From Bosea sp. 685 (GTDB lineage Bacteria > Pseudomonadota > Alphaproteobacteria > Rhizobiales > Beijerinckiaceae): 64,000 nucleotides of DNA. Position 1 is the stretch's first letter, and each line of letters opens with the position of its first letter. Under the pieces are notes generated by a model that saw only the letters and a program-made list of their open reading frames with translations, had not been told where the DNA came from and searched no databases. The DNA is taken from the NCBI RefSeq assembly GCF_031884435.1, contig NZ_CP134779.1, forward strand, positions 6,420,001 through 6,484,000. Direction: 5' to 3'. Made by a program: the position numbers and the translations under genes. This document shows, one piece after another, positions 28,190-36,123 of this stretch.

Positions 28190-29137
28190 ATGAAACCGAC
28201 GATCCTGATGGCGCCGCGCATGCCCGCGCGCCTCGTCGAGCGCTTGCAGGAGCGTTATGTGCTGCTGGGCCCGATGGAGCATTCCACGCCCGACGCCTTG
28301 CCGGAGGGCGCCGAGGCCGCGCAGGCGCTGCTCACCATGGGATCGCTGACCACCGACGCCACGCTGATCGATGCGCTGCCGAAGCTCGGACTGATCTCCT
28401 GTTACGGCACCGGCATCGAGGGCGTGGACCGGGCCTGTGCGAAGGCGCGCGGCATCAAGCTGAGCAACGCCGCCGACGCCAATGCGACGAGCGTCGCCGA
28501 ATTCGCCATGGGCCTGCTGCTGGCCTCCGCTCGCCGGATCGGCGCCGCAGAGCGTTTCGTGCGGGCCGGGCGCTGGCAGGGCAATTCGGTCCAGCGCATG
28601 GCCAATGTGCCGGGTTTGGCCGGGCGCAAGCTCGGGATCTATGGGCTGGGAGCCATCGGCGCCCGCGTCGCCAGCCGCGCGGCCGCCTTCGACATGACGA
28701 TCGGCTATCACAACCGCTCGCAGCGGCGCGAGCTGCCCTATCTCTATCACGACAGCCTGCTTGGGCTCGCAAGCTGGGCCGATGTCCTGATCGTTGCGGT
28801 GCGCGCCAGCATCGAGACCCGCCACGCCATCAATGCGCAGGTGCTGCGCGCGCTTGGGCCGGAGGGCCATCTCATCAACATCTCGCGCGGTATCGCGGTC
28901 GATGAGGAGGCTCTGTGCGAGGCCCTGGAGACCAATCTGATCGCGGGTGCGGCGCTGGATGTCTATGAGCACGAGCCGCAGGTGCCCGACCGGCTCAAGG
29001 TGCTCGAGAACGTCGTGCTGACGCCGCATATCGCCGCCAATGCGGAATCGGCGCAGATCGCCCAGCAGGATCTGCTGCTTGGCAATCTGGAGGCCTATTT
29101 CGCGGGCAAGCCGCTGCTCTCGCCGGTCGTGCTGTAA
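28190..29137 (+). CDS. D-isomer-specific 2-hydroxyacid dehydrogenase (hydroxypyruvate/glyoxylate reductase type)
   Basis: A 315-residue NAD(P)H-dependent reductase. The nucleotide-binding motif is GLAGRKLGIYGLGAIGARVA (about residues 142-161). The catalytic set is the Arg in ISRG, the Glu in DVYEHEP and the His in TPHIAANAE. The SCYGTGIEGVD segment after residue 66 is common in glyoxylate/hydroxypyruvate reductases. It is monocistronic; repeats at 29146-29253 separate it from the convergent L,D-transpeptidase gene. Substrate within the family cannot be fixed from sequence. Confidence 0.88.
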   Translation: MKPTILMAPRMPARLVERLQERYVLLGPMEHSTPDALPEGAEAAQALLTMGSLTTDATLIDALPKLGLISCYGTGIEGVDRACAKARGIKLSNAADANATSVAEFAMGLLLASARRIGAAERFVRAGRWQGNSVQRMANVPGLAGRKLGIYGLGAIGARVASRAAAFDMTIGYHNRSQRRELPYLYHDSLLGLASWADVLIVAVRASIETRHAINAQVLRALGPEGHLINISRGIAVDEEALCEALETNLIAGAALDVYEHEPQVPDRLKVLENVVLTPHIAANAESAQIAQQDLLLGNLEAYFAGKPLLSPVVL

Positions 29138-29145
29138 GGCGTTTT

Positions 29146-29196
29146 AGAGCATCGCGCGAAAAAGTGGGTACCGGTTTTTCGCAAGAGCGATGCTCT
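29146..29196. repeat. Palindromic repeat, family B
   Basis: The ends AGAGCATCGC and GCGATGCTCT pair, as do inner GCGAAAAA and TTTTTCGC around GTGGGTACCG. It lies 9 nt past the hydroxyacid dehydrogenase stop and probably ends its transcript. Confidence 0.85.
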
Positions 29197-29209
29197 TGCC
29201 TTTGGAAAC

Positions 29210-29253
29210 GATCACGTCGCATTCGGACGGAGCCGTCCGAATGCGACGTGATC
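29210..29253. repeat. Perfect 21-bp hairpin between convergent genes
   Basis: GATCACGTCGCATTCGGACGG and its exact reverse complement are separated by AG. It runs to the stop codon of the L,D-transpeptidase gene. A diverged copy is at 49102-49149. A bidirectional terminator role is likely. Confidence 0.9.
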
Positions 29254-29783
29254 TACGGCAGGACGACGACGGGCGTGCCCATGCGGACGCGCTGGTAGAG
29301 ATCGACGACATCCTCGTTATGCATGCGAAAGCAGCCATAGGAGGCGAAGGTGCCGATCGTCTTGGGCATGTTGGTGCCGTGGATTGCATATTCGCCGCCC
29401 GGCCCGAGCCCGATGACGCGCGCGCCCATCGGGTTGCGTGGCGAGCCGCCGGGGATGACGTCGGGCAGGCGCGGATTGTCGTGCTTGACCGAGGCGGGCG
29501 GGCTCCAGGCCGGATCGACCTGCAATTCCTCGACATATTTGACGCCGCGCCATTGCTTGCCGGCCTTGCCGACGGCGATCTGGTAGCGGATCGCGGTGCC
29601 CGGCGCGTTGACGAAATAGAGCCGGCGCTCGGCCGTGTGGATCACGATCGTGCCGGGCAGATAGCGCGCATCGGGCGCCTCGACGAGCTCGCGCGCCAGC
29701 GCGGACCGGCTGGCGAAGGCGATGAAGAGCAGCGACATCGCCGCCGCAAAGAGCAGGCCGATCGGAGTATGGCGTCTGGTCAC
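29253..29783 (-). CDS. L,D-transpeptidase (ErfK/YbiS/YnhG family)
   Basis: A 176-residue periplasmic enzyme that makes 3-3 peptidoglycan crosslinks or attaches proteins to peptidoglycan. A signal peptide or anchor spans residues 10-30. The YkuD domain follows, with HGTNMPKTIGTFASYGCFRM holding the catalytic H135 and C151. It has no LysM or other extra domain. The gene is single and leftward. Hyphomicrobiales carry many paralogues of this kind, so a specific symbol would be unsafe. Confidence 0.9.
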   Translation of the reverse strand: MTRRHTPIGLLFAAAMSLLFIAFASRSALARELVEAPDARYLPGTIVIHTAERRLYFVNAPGTAIRYQIAVGKAGKQWRGVKYVEELQVDPAWSPPASVKHDNPRLPDVIPGGSPRNPMGARVIGLGPGGEYAIHGTNMPKTIGTFASYGCFRMHNEDVVDLYQRVRMGTPVVVLP

Positions 29784-29928
29784 GATTGAACCTCCCGCAA
29801 TCCAGGTTGCGGCAGATCTCGCGCGGTGCCGGTGAATCAGCGGTTGAGCGATATGGTGAAGCCTGGATTCAGGATGAATCGCGGGTGAATTGCCTGGATC
29901 CCGCGACTTGCAAGCCGACTGGAATCTC

Positions 29929-30049
29929 AGCCCTCATCCTGAGGAGCCGCGAAGCGGCGTCTCGAAGGATGCTCCAGATATCTCCGGAGCCTCCTGGAGC
30001 ATCCTTCGAGACGCCATTCCCAGCGGAATGGCTCCTCAGGATGAGGGCT
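29929..30049. repeat. 121-nt inverted repeat between L,D-transpeptidase and kynU
   Basis: The outer arms AGCCCTCATCCTGAGGAGCC and its reverse complement are perfect (20 bp). After a diverged stretch that forms small side hairpins, inner arms GGCGTCTCGAAGGATGCTCC also pair perfectly. The folded element is a long cruciform-like hairpin of a type known from many Hyphomicrobiales genomes. Confidence 0.85.
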
Positions 30050-30071
30050 CATGGTAGTCCTGGGCAGTCTT

Positions 30072-31256
30072 TCAGCTCCGCAGCACCTTCATCCGCTCCA
30101 GCGCGGCGTCGATGTCGCTTTCCGACAGCGCCAGGCCGAAGCCGAAACGCAGCACGTCGCCTCGGTGGTCGGTGGCGATGCCGAGCTTCGCCAATGCGGC
30201 CTCAAATGCGCCGGCGGCTGGCGTCCTGAAGGCCAGGAAATTGCCGTGACCGGCGGGGTCATGCAGCGGCGTGATGATCGCGTCGCGGGCGAGCCCGGGG
30301 AGGTCCAGCGCATCGAGCCCGGCGAGGAAGCGCTGCATCAGGGCAATCGCATGCTCGTGGATGCGCTGGGCGTCGAGAGCCTCTCCTTCCATCCAGTCGA
30401 GCACGGCGCGCATGCGGTAGAGGCCAGACGGGTCGAAGGTCGCGCCGAGGAAGCGCCCGCCGTCAGTGGGGTAGCCGACGGTGCTGCCGGCCGGCGCTGC
30501 GAGCGCTCCGAAAGCTGCGAACCAGCCGGTGTCGCGTGGGCGCGGACCGAAGCCCGGCGGGCAGTGCATGAAGCAGCTGCCCTCGCCGGCCATGGCGTAT
30601 TTGTAGCCGCCGGCGATGTAGAAGGCGCGCTCAGTGATGGCGGAGAGCTCTGTCGGCAGCGCGAGATAGCCATGATAGCCGTCGATGGCGATGAATGTCT
30701 CGGGTGAAGGCACGGCACCGACGAGGGCTGCGAGATCGCCGCTGGTCGCGCCGGAATTGAACAGCACCTGGCTGAGATAGATCAGGTCGTGCCCGCCGGC
30801 TGCGATCGCCGTCTTGAGCCGCTCATGCAGGCTCGCCAGGGGCTCGGCCGGGATGTCGTCCAGCACGATCAGCCCCTCTTCGGCCAGCCGCGATAGCTGC
30901 CGCCGCGCGGTGTGGAACTCCGCTCCGGTGGTCAATATGCGGGGCAGCCCGTCCTCCGGCAGGCAGGAGAGCAGGCGGCACAGGAATTCATGCGTGTTGG
31001 GCGCAAAGGCGATCGTCGCCGGATCGGGCAAAGCAAGATGCCGGGCGATGCCGGCCTGGACTGCCGGAATGACCTCGCCGAAGACGACATCCCATTTATC
31101 GCCGGCACGCTGTGCCGCATCCAGCCACGCCATCCCCTGCGCCGCGAAGGTGACGTCAGGCCAGTCATGATGGCTGTGCGCGGCGAGGTTGATGCGTTCA
31201 GGAGCGGCGCCGCGAAAGCGCGAGAAGTGGCGCGTCCAGTTCCCGGTTCCTGCCAT
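30072..31256 (-). CDS. kynU: Kynureninase (class V aminotransferase fold)
   Basis: A 394-residue PLP enzyme that should cleave kynurenine to anthranilate and alanine. Recognised parts: NLAAHSHHDWPD near the N-terminus, SQVLFNSGATSG, the conserved Asp in IDGYHGY, and the PLP lysine in IAGGYKYAMAGEG. These fit kynureninase-type members of the class V family, though the sequence is shorter and more diverged than the classic enzyme, so an atypical aminotransferase is possible. Its ATG overlaps the kynA stop (TGATG). The pair forms the tryptophan-degrading part of the kynurenine pathway; the formamidase (kynB) is not adjacent. Confidence 0.78.
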   Translation of the reverse strand: MAGTGNWTRHFSRFRGAAPERINLAAHSHHDWPDVTFAAQGMAWLDAAQRAGDKWDVVFGEVIPAVQAGIARHLALPDPATIAFAPNTHEFLCRLLSCLPEDGLPRILTTGAEFHTARRQLSRLAEEGLIVLDDIPAEPLASLHERLKTAIAAGGHDLIYLSQVLFNSGATSGDLAALVGAVPSPETFIAIDGYHGYLALPTELSAITERAFYIAGGYKYAMAGEGSCFMHCPPGFGPRPRDTGWFAAFGALAAPAGSTVGYPTDGGRFLGATFDPSGLYRMRAVLDWMEGEALDAQRIHEHAIALMQRFLAGLDALDLPGLARDAIITPLHDPAGHGNFLAFRTPAAGAFEAALAKLGIATDHRGDVLRFGFGLALSESDIDAALERMKVLRS

Positions 31257-32332
31257 CAGGCCGCCCCGTAGCTGAAGCCCATGCGCTGCCGCAAGGCGTC
31301 GGGCAGGGCCGGCAGGTCGCGCGGGCCGAGCAGATAGGTCGAGAGGTGGAAGAGATCGATGAAGATGCGGTGCTTCTCCGCCGTCGCCTTGAGATAGCCG
31401 GAGCCCGACGAGCCGCCGGTGCCGGGCCTGACGCCGATCATGCGCTCGACCATCAAAGCATGGCGCAGGCGCCAGAGCGTCAGGCTCTCGTCGATGTCCA
31501 TCAGCGCCTGCAGCAGCCGGAAGGGCAGTTGCAGCACCGGCATGTCGCGATAGAGCGAGATGAACAGGGCCGCTTCGATGGCGCGGGCCGACATCCGCCA
31601 GGTCGACGTCGTGGCGTCGGGCTCGAACAGGGCCCGGAAGCGCGCGAGAGCCTGCTCGATCGCGGCCGCGTCGGCCTGCCGCTGCGGCTCGGGCAAAGCA
31701 GGGTCTGCGCTGATGCTGCTGGCGTCGCGCTGCAACGCGGCGATCACCGCGGCCCGGTAGCTCTCGCGAAAGCTGTAGTCGCCCAGCGCCACGAAGGGCG
31801 TGCGCGCCAGCCAGGCGTCGAGCTGGGAGAGCAGCGAGGGATTTGTGTCCGCGCTCAGCTTGTCGCGGTCTTCCGGCGCGAGCCGCTCGCGCATGCTCTG
31901 CTCGTCGATGCGGATGCGGGCGTCGTCATGCAAGCCGAGCCGCGCCTCGATTAATCGAAACTGCACCGACTGGAAGCCCGAGGCCGGCGTCAGCAGGTCG
32001 CGGAATTCGAGGAAGCCCGCCGGCGTCATCGTCTCCAGCACGTCGAGCTGCCCGACCAGCAGCTTCAGGATCTCGTGGATACGGCTGAGCCCGGCATTGA
32101 TGCGGCCGAGATGCTCGTCGGCGACCGTGCGCGCCGCGAAATCGGCCTGGATCCGGTCGAGCTCGTGCAGGATCTGCCGAAACCAGAGCTCATAGGCCTG
32201 GTGGACGATGATGAAGAGCATCTCGTCATGAGCCGGCACGCCGGTCTTCAGGCTTTCCGGCTCCTGGCAGGAGAGCAGCCGGTCGACCTGGAGATAGCTG
32301 CCATAGGACAGTCTGCGGGGCGTTTCCGACAT
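31256..32332 (-). CDS. kynA: Tryptophan 2,3-dioxygenase
   Basis: A 358-residue heme enzyme that opens the indole ring of tryptophan to give N-formylkynurenine. Family segments are LSYGSYLQVDRLLSCQ, HDEMLFIIVHQAYELWF, GFQSVQFRLIEARLG, and the heme and substrate region WRLRHALMVERMIG followed by GTGGSSGSGYLK. It is longer than many bacterial homologues (about 280-300) through a helical segment between residues 150 and 250, more like the eukaryotic length. Translation is coupled to kynU. A perfect AT-rich palindrome lies 21 nt upstream of the start, so the operon is probably repressed or induced through it. Confidence 0.94.
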   Translation of the reverse strand: MSETPRRLSYGSYLQVDRLLSCQEPESLKTGVPAHDEMLFIIVHQAYELWFRQILHELDRIQADFAARTVADEHLGRINAGLSRIHEILKLLVGQLDVLETMTPAGFLEFRDLLTPASGFQSVQFRLIEARLGLHDDARIRIDEQSMRERLAPEDRDKLSADTNPSLLSQLDAWLARTPFVALGDYSFRESYRAAVIAALQRDASSISADPALPEPQRQADAAAIEQALARFRALFEPDATTSTWRMSARAIEAALFISLYRDMPVLQLPFRLLQALMDIDESLTLWRLRHALMVERMIGVRPGTGGSSGSGYLKATAEKHRIFIDLFHLSTYLLGPRDLPALPDALRQRMGFSYGAA

Positions 32333-32352
32333 GATCTCAGTCCCGATTCCAG

Positions 32353-32386
32353 AGCTCCATTATTTTAAGCTTAAAATAATGGAGCT
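32353..32386. promoter_or_regulatory. 34-bp perfect palindrome upstream of kynA, candidate operator
   Basis: AGCTCCATTATTTTAAG and its exact reverse complement meet at AAGCTT without a loop, between -21 and -54 from the kynA ATG. It is strongly AT-rich inside a GC-rich sequence. The lack of a loop and its place before the gene favour a protein-binding operator over a terminator. Confidence 0.6.
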
Positions 32387-32616
32387 GCGCGATCAAGGCG
32401 GACTCGACGGCGCAATCGCGTCCGCCTCGCGGATTCGTGACAGCCGTCATCGGGCTGCGTCATGGGGCCGAGCGCGACCCCATCCTGCCCGCTGACAGGT
32501 TCTGGCAGCGCCGGGGATTAAACCTCGCGCAAGGCTGTCTCATGGAACGGGCGCGCCGTGTCGGCGTTGCCTGCTGGAGACGCGAAGCCCGCGAGGATTT
32601 GCCGGGAGGATTTGTG

Positions 32617-33282
32617 ATGACTGCACGCGCCATGGCTTTGTCCGCTCCCGCTCCTTCCGTGGCTGATTTCACGCGCTTCAGCACGCTGCAGGATTGGCGG
32701 CGGCAGATCGCCGATCTCTATGCGGCGATACGGACGCTGCCGCCGCAGACCGGCTGGCGGCAGTGGCGGGCGGTGCGCGACAGGCTGTTTCGCGAGCATC
32801 CGCAATCGCCCCTGACGGCGAAGGGCCGTGCCGAATTCACCGGCATCGCCTGCTTTCCCTACGATCCGGCCCTGCGTTTCGAGGTTGGCCTCGTGCCTGC
32901 CGTCGATGGCGAGACGATTCCGGTCGAGGCCGGCAAGGATGGGGCGATGGGGCTCGTTCCCTATGCGCTGACCGACGGTTTGGCGGGGCCGCTCGGCCGG
33001 GAGCTGACGCTGTATTGGATTGCGGGCTATGGCGGCGGCACCTTCCTGCCCTTTGGCGATGCGAGCAATGGCTGCGACACATTTACTGGCGGTCGCTATC
33101 TGCTCGACACGATCAAGAGCGCCGATCTTGGCGCGATGCCGGACGGCCGGCTGATCCTCGATTTCAATTTCGCCTACTACCCGTCCTGCGCCTATTCGGA
33201 AGCCTGGGTCTGTCCGCTCTCTCCGCGCGAGAACCGCCTTGCCGTGCCGATTCGCGGGGGCGAGCGCGATCGTATCGATTGA
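32617..33282 (+). CDS. DUF1684 family protein
   Basis: A 221-residue protein with the DUF1684 pattern: DWRRQIADLYAAIR near the N-terminus, LFREHPQSPL, YWIAGYGGGTFLPFGDASNG, GGRYLLDTIKSADLG, and near the end LDFNFAYYPSCAYSEAWVCP. The function is unknown; the family is found in many bacteria and archaea. GGGAGGA six bases before ATG 32617 fixes the start. No signal peptide is present. It is divergent from kynA. Confidence 0.88.
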   Translation: MTARAMALSAPAPSVADFTRFSTLQDWRRQIADLYAAIRTLPPQTGWRQWRAVRDRLFREHPQSPLTAKGRAEFTGIACFPYDPALRFEVGLVPAVDGETIPVEAGKDGAMGLVPYALTDGLAGPLGRELTLYWIAGYGGGTFLPFGDASNGCDTFTGGRYLLDTIKSADLGAMPDGRLILDFNFAYYPSCAYSEAWVCPLSPRENRLAVPIRGGERDRID

Positions 33283-33334
33283 ATCGGTCTTGAAAGCCGG
33301 GTGCGGATCAGGCCTCCGACGTCGGCACAGGAGG

Positions 33335-33353
33335 GGCGGCAAGTTGGGCCGCC
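33335..33353 (+). terminator. Weak hairpin after the DUF1684 gene
   Basis: GGCGGC and GCCGCC pair (6 bp, loop AAGTTGG), then GCGTTTCC. It lies 52 nt after the stop; the T run is short. Confidence 0.35.
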
Positions 33354-33575
33354 GCGTTTCCGGAGCGTTGTGACGCTAGGGAAGAGTTTGCCAAATTTCG
33401 CTCTGGAATCTGCGTTTTCTGGAGCTTTTCCAAATAGAATTGGGCAATTTTCCCTTACCAAGCGTCAAATTTCGCCATTTTTTGGCCACGGACTTGACGG
33501 AGAGCGCTGTTCTCTCCGAGGCGTGCTCCGTGGTCATTCGCCCGCATAAGAATTCGTTAACCATGAAGGCGCACC
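33354..33575. other. AT-richer upstream region of the flippase-like gene
   Basis: The interval is noticeably AT-richer than its surroundings (several runs of A or T, for example AAATTTCG twice) and has no coding character. It probably holds the promoter of the membrane protein gene. Confidence 0.45.
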
Positions 33576-35051
33576 GTGTCTCGGGCAGAGCTGTGTTCCG
33601 TGATCAGAACTCCTGATCCGTTGGCAGCTGCGTCCTCTCGTCGTGACCTCCGGGAAGCCAGCGGCGATGACCTGTCCGATATCCCGAGCATGGACGTGGA
33701 TATGGCCGCGCATCTGATCCTCGAGCGGACGGCGTTCCCGGTCGGCGTCGCGCCGTCGGCGCCGGTTACGCCTGCCGAGGAGATCGCGGCCGAAGGCTCG
33801 GCGGCCTCCCGGGCCGGATTGGCCTCGGGGCTGATGCTGGCCCTGCGCTTTGTCCAGGCGCGCTTTCTCTCCGTCTGGGGCCTGCTTGCGGCTGCGGCCT
33901 TGTGCCCGGCGCAGGTTTTCGCCGATTTCGCAATGTTTTCGGCGCTCGCCAATTTCATCTCGATCGCGACGCTGCTGCGTTTCGAGGCGGTGTTCTTCCA
34001 GAGCAGCGACCAGGACAGGCTGGCGCGGGCGTTCCGGCTGGCGCTTGCGGCAGGGGTAGCCTTCCTCACTGTGGCCGCGCTGGCCATCACTGTTGCGGGC
34101 GCGGCCGGCTGGGTGGTCGCGACTTACGGGGCCTTGTTCCTGGTGTCGCTTGCCGGGCGGGCGGTGATCCGGCTGGTCTCTTCGGAGGCGACGGCGGAAG
34201 GGGATTTCGCCGCGATCGGCAACAGCAATGTCGTTCAGGCGCTGGTCCAGCCCGGCATGATGGTTCTGCTGATCTGGCCGCTGGGCGCGACCTCGGTCGC
34301 GCTGTTTGCTGCAGACGCGATCGGCCATGTCGTCTCGGCCTGCTATCTGGTCTGGCGCCGGCGCGCGGCGCTGGCGGGTCTGGTGCGGCGCGAAGCCTGG
34401 TCGCGGCTTGAACTGAGGGCATCGGCGAGCCGCTGGCGCACCGCGCCGCGTTTCCTCTTGCCCTCGGCGCTGCTGTCCTTCGGCTTCATGGTAGCGCCGC
34501 TGCTCGCCTTGCCCTATGCGAGCAACCCGCTGCTGGCGGCCCATGTCGCGCTGGCGATGCGCCTGCTCGAGGTGCCGACCCAGATGTTCTCCGCGGTCTC
34601 GGTGCCGCTCGTGCTGTCGAGCCTGCGCGCGCGCACTGCCGAGAGCCGGCAATCCTGGGTCCGTTTCGTGACGCTTGGCCTGATGGTCGCGGCGGCGGCG
34701 CTGTTTGCCGCCATCGCTCTCGTCGCCATCGGCGCCGATGCGGTGTTGCTGGACGGCACGCAATGGGAAGGCGTCGGCGAGACCGTCGCGATCATGGCGC
34801 TGTTCTATGGCGGCATCGCGCTGGTCACGCCCTTGCACGAGATCGCTTCGCTCTCGCGCTATCCGCGCCGCCAAGTCCTCACCAACGCGGTCGCGCTCCT
34901 GACCGCGGGGCTCGTCATGGCCTGGTTCGGTACTTTGTCGCTGGCGCTGCTCGGCGCGATCGGCCTGGTCTCGCTGGCGCGGATGCTGGCGCATGTCCAG
35001 TTTGCCTGGACGCGCTTCGGCGTGGACGGGTTTGCCGTCGCGCGGGGATGA
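33576..35051 (+). CDS. Polytopic membrane protein, polysaccharide flippase-like
   Basis: A 491-residue membrane protein with about twelve hydrophobic segments from residue 85 on, after a cytosolic N-terminal tail of roughly 80 residues. Overall layout, and segments such as FADFAMFSALANFISIATLLRF and PLLAAHVALAMRLLEVPTQMF, resemble Wzx/MATE-type lipopolysaccharide flippases, but no decisive motif is present. GTG 33576 has GAAGG at a suitable distance; an internal ATG at 33690 would shorten the tail. No glycan biosynthesis genes are adjacent, so the substrate is open. A family-B palindrome follows. Confidence 0.6.
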   Translation: MSRAELCSVIRTPDPLAAASSRRDLREASGDDLSDIPSMDVDMAAHLILERTAFPVGVAPSAPVTPAEEIAAEGSAASRAGLASGLMLALRFVQARFLSVWGLLAAAALCPAQVFADFAMFSALANFISIATLLRFEAVFFQSSDQDRLARAFRLALAAGVAFLTVAALAITVAGAAGWVVATYGALFLVSLAGRAVIRLVSSEATAEGDFAAIGNSNVVQALVQPGMMVLLIWPLGATSVALFAADAIGHVVSACYLVWRRRAALAGLVRREAWSRLELRASASRWRTAPRFLLPSALLSFGFMVAPLLALPYASNPLLAAHVALAMRLLEVPTQMFSAVSVPLVLSSLRARTAESRQSWVRFVTLGLMVAAAALFAAIALVAIGADAVLLDGTQWEGVGETVAIMALFYGGIALVTPLHEIASLSRYPRRQVLTNAVALLTAGLVMAWFGTLSLALLGAIGLVSLARMLAHVQFAWTRFGVDGFAVARG

Positions 35052-35067
35052 GCGATTCCAAGAGTCG

Positions 35068-35120
35068 AGAGCGTTGCTCCTAGCGAAAAAGCGGGTACCC
35101 GCTTTTTCGCGCAGTACTCT
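35068..35120. repeat. Palindromic repeat, family B, between convergent genes
   Basis: The core GCGAAAAAGCGGGT and its exact reverse complement form a perfect 28-nt palindrome within AGAGC...ACTCT. It sits between the convergent flippase-like and phosphatase-like genes, with T runs on both strands, so it probably works as a bidirectional terminator. Confidence 0.85.
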
Positions 35121-35128
35121 AGCCCCGG

Positions 35129-35947
35129 CTATTCCCGCCGGATCAGCCTGTCGGCGATCAGCGAGGACAGGAAGCCCGGCTTGAAGTCGCGCTCCAGCCG
35201 CTCGGGGTCATAGTCTTTCGCGACCCAGTCGAGGAAGGGCATAGCCTTGGCGTGGCCCTCGCGGCGATAGGCCTCGAAGAAGGCGTCGAGAATCCCGGTC
35301 TTGGCGAAGCGGAAATGGCCGTAGCGCAGCGAGAGCTGCTTCATGGCCTCGTCGAGCGGCCGTTCCTCATGGATCAGCAGGTAGAGTGCCGCGAAGAAGC
35401 CGGCACGGTCGGCGCCGGACTTGCAGTGCACCAGCGCCGGTTCCTGCAGCGAGGCGAAGAAGGCCTTGGCGCCCAGGATGGTTTCGCGTTCGGGCGCGCC
35501 GCGCGAGCGCAGGACGAAGTCGACGAGGGCGATGCCGTGGCGCTCGCAGGCCTCGCGCTGCAACGGCCAGGAGCCGTGCTCGCGCCCGCCGCGCAGATTG
35601 ACGATGGTCTTGACGCCTTCGCGGGCGAATTTCGCGATCTGGCCCGGCGCGGGCTGGGCCGCGCGCCAGAGCTGTGGCGTGACGCGATGGGCATTGAGAT
35701 AGGCGAGCCGGAAGATGCCGTGATCGACCAGCAGCATATTGGCCCAGGCGCGCAGGCGGTCGGCCTTGCCGCCGATCGGCCGGTCCCAGCGCGCGATGCG
35801 AGCCATGCGGCGCGCATAACGGTCCTCGTCGGGGCGCAGGCGGTTCAGCAAGGACGGGTCTCGCGGGAGCTGGTTTGATCCAAGGTCATAACGCGCCCGA
35901 TACCAGTGCCGGGCGCGCGGTGCAAATTTGCGGATCCGCAGCGACAT
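35129..35947 (-). CDS. Tyrosine/dual-specificity phosphatase-like protein
   Basis: A 272-residue cytosolic protein with the phosphatase loop HCKSGADRAG at 174-183 (nucleophile C175, R181), preceded by KTIVNLRGGREHGSW. This matches bacterial DSP/Siw14-like phosphatases often named 'tyrosine protein phosphatase' or 'protein tyrosine phosphatase family'. The substrate could be a phosphoprotein, inositol phosphate or lipid. It lies next to a flippase-like gene but converges on it. The N-terminal 30 residues are very basic and may bind membrane. Confidence 0.82.
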   Translation of the reverse strand: MSLRIRKFAPRARHWYRARYDLGSNQLPRDPSLLNRLRPDEDRYARRMARIARWDRPIGGKADRLRAWANMLLVDHGIFRLAYLNAHRVTPQLWRAAQPAPGQIAKFAREGVKTIVNLRGGREHGSWPLQREACERHGIALVDFVLRSRGAPERETILGAKAFFASLQEPALVHCKSGADRAGFFAALYLLIHEERPLDEAMKQLSLRYGHFRFAKTGILDAFFEAYRREGHAKAMPFLDWVAKDYDPERLERDFKPGFLSSLIADRLIRRE

Positions 35948-36007
35948 GCGGCTCGGCTGCGGATCGCGGATCGCGGTGCGCGGGCCTTGGGCATATGGGG
36001 CGATTCG

Positions 36008-36052
36008 GCGACTGTATCAGCCCGAATAGGATATTCAGGCTGATACAGTCGC
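36008..36052. promoter_or_regulatory. Perfect 15-bp dyad between divergent genes
   Basis: GCGACTGTATCAGCC pairs exactly with GGCTGATACAGTCGC; inside, GAATA pairs with TATTC. It lies between two divergently transcribed genes where a terminator is not needed, so a regulatory site or another repeat type is possible. Confidence 0.45.
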
Positions 36053-36063
36053 GCTTTGATCTT

Positions 36064-36112
36064 GCATCGGCCTGTTCCGAAAACCGGTTCCCACTTTTCG
36101 AACCGATGCTCT
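36064..36112. repeat. Palindromic repeat, family B, diverged
   Basis: GCATCGG and CCGATGC ends, with CCGAAAACCGGTTCCCACTT inside, resemble the other family-B cores. It ends 12 nt before the pentapeptide-repeat gene start. Confidence 0.7.
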
Positions 36113-36123
36113 AGGGATGGGGC

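Noticed and set aside
32353..32386. The kynA upstream palindrome as a transcription terminator
   Set aside because: It has no loop and lies just before a gene start, with no gene reading into it from upstream on that strand.
33534..34994. A 486-codon open frame on the minus strand opposite the flippase-like gene
   Set aside because: Extremely Arg/Gln/Asp-rich, the expected complement of a hydrophobic membrane protein gene.
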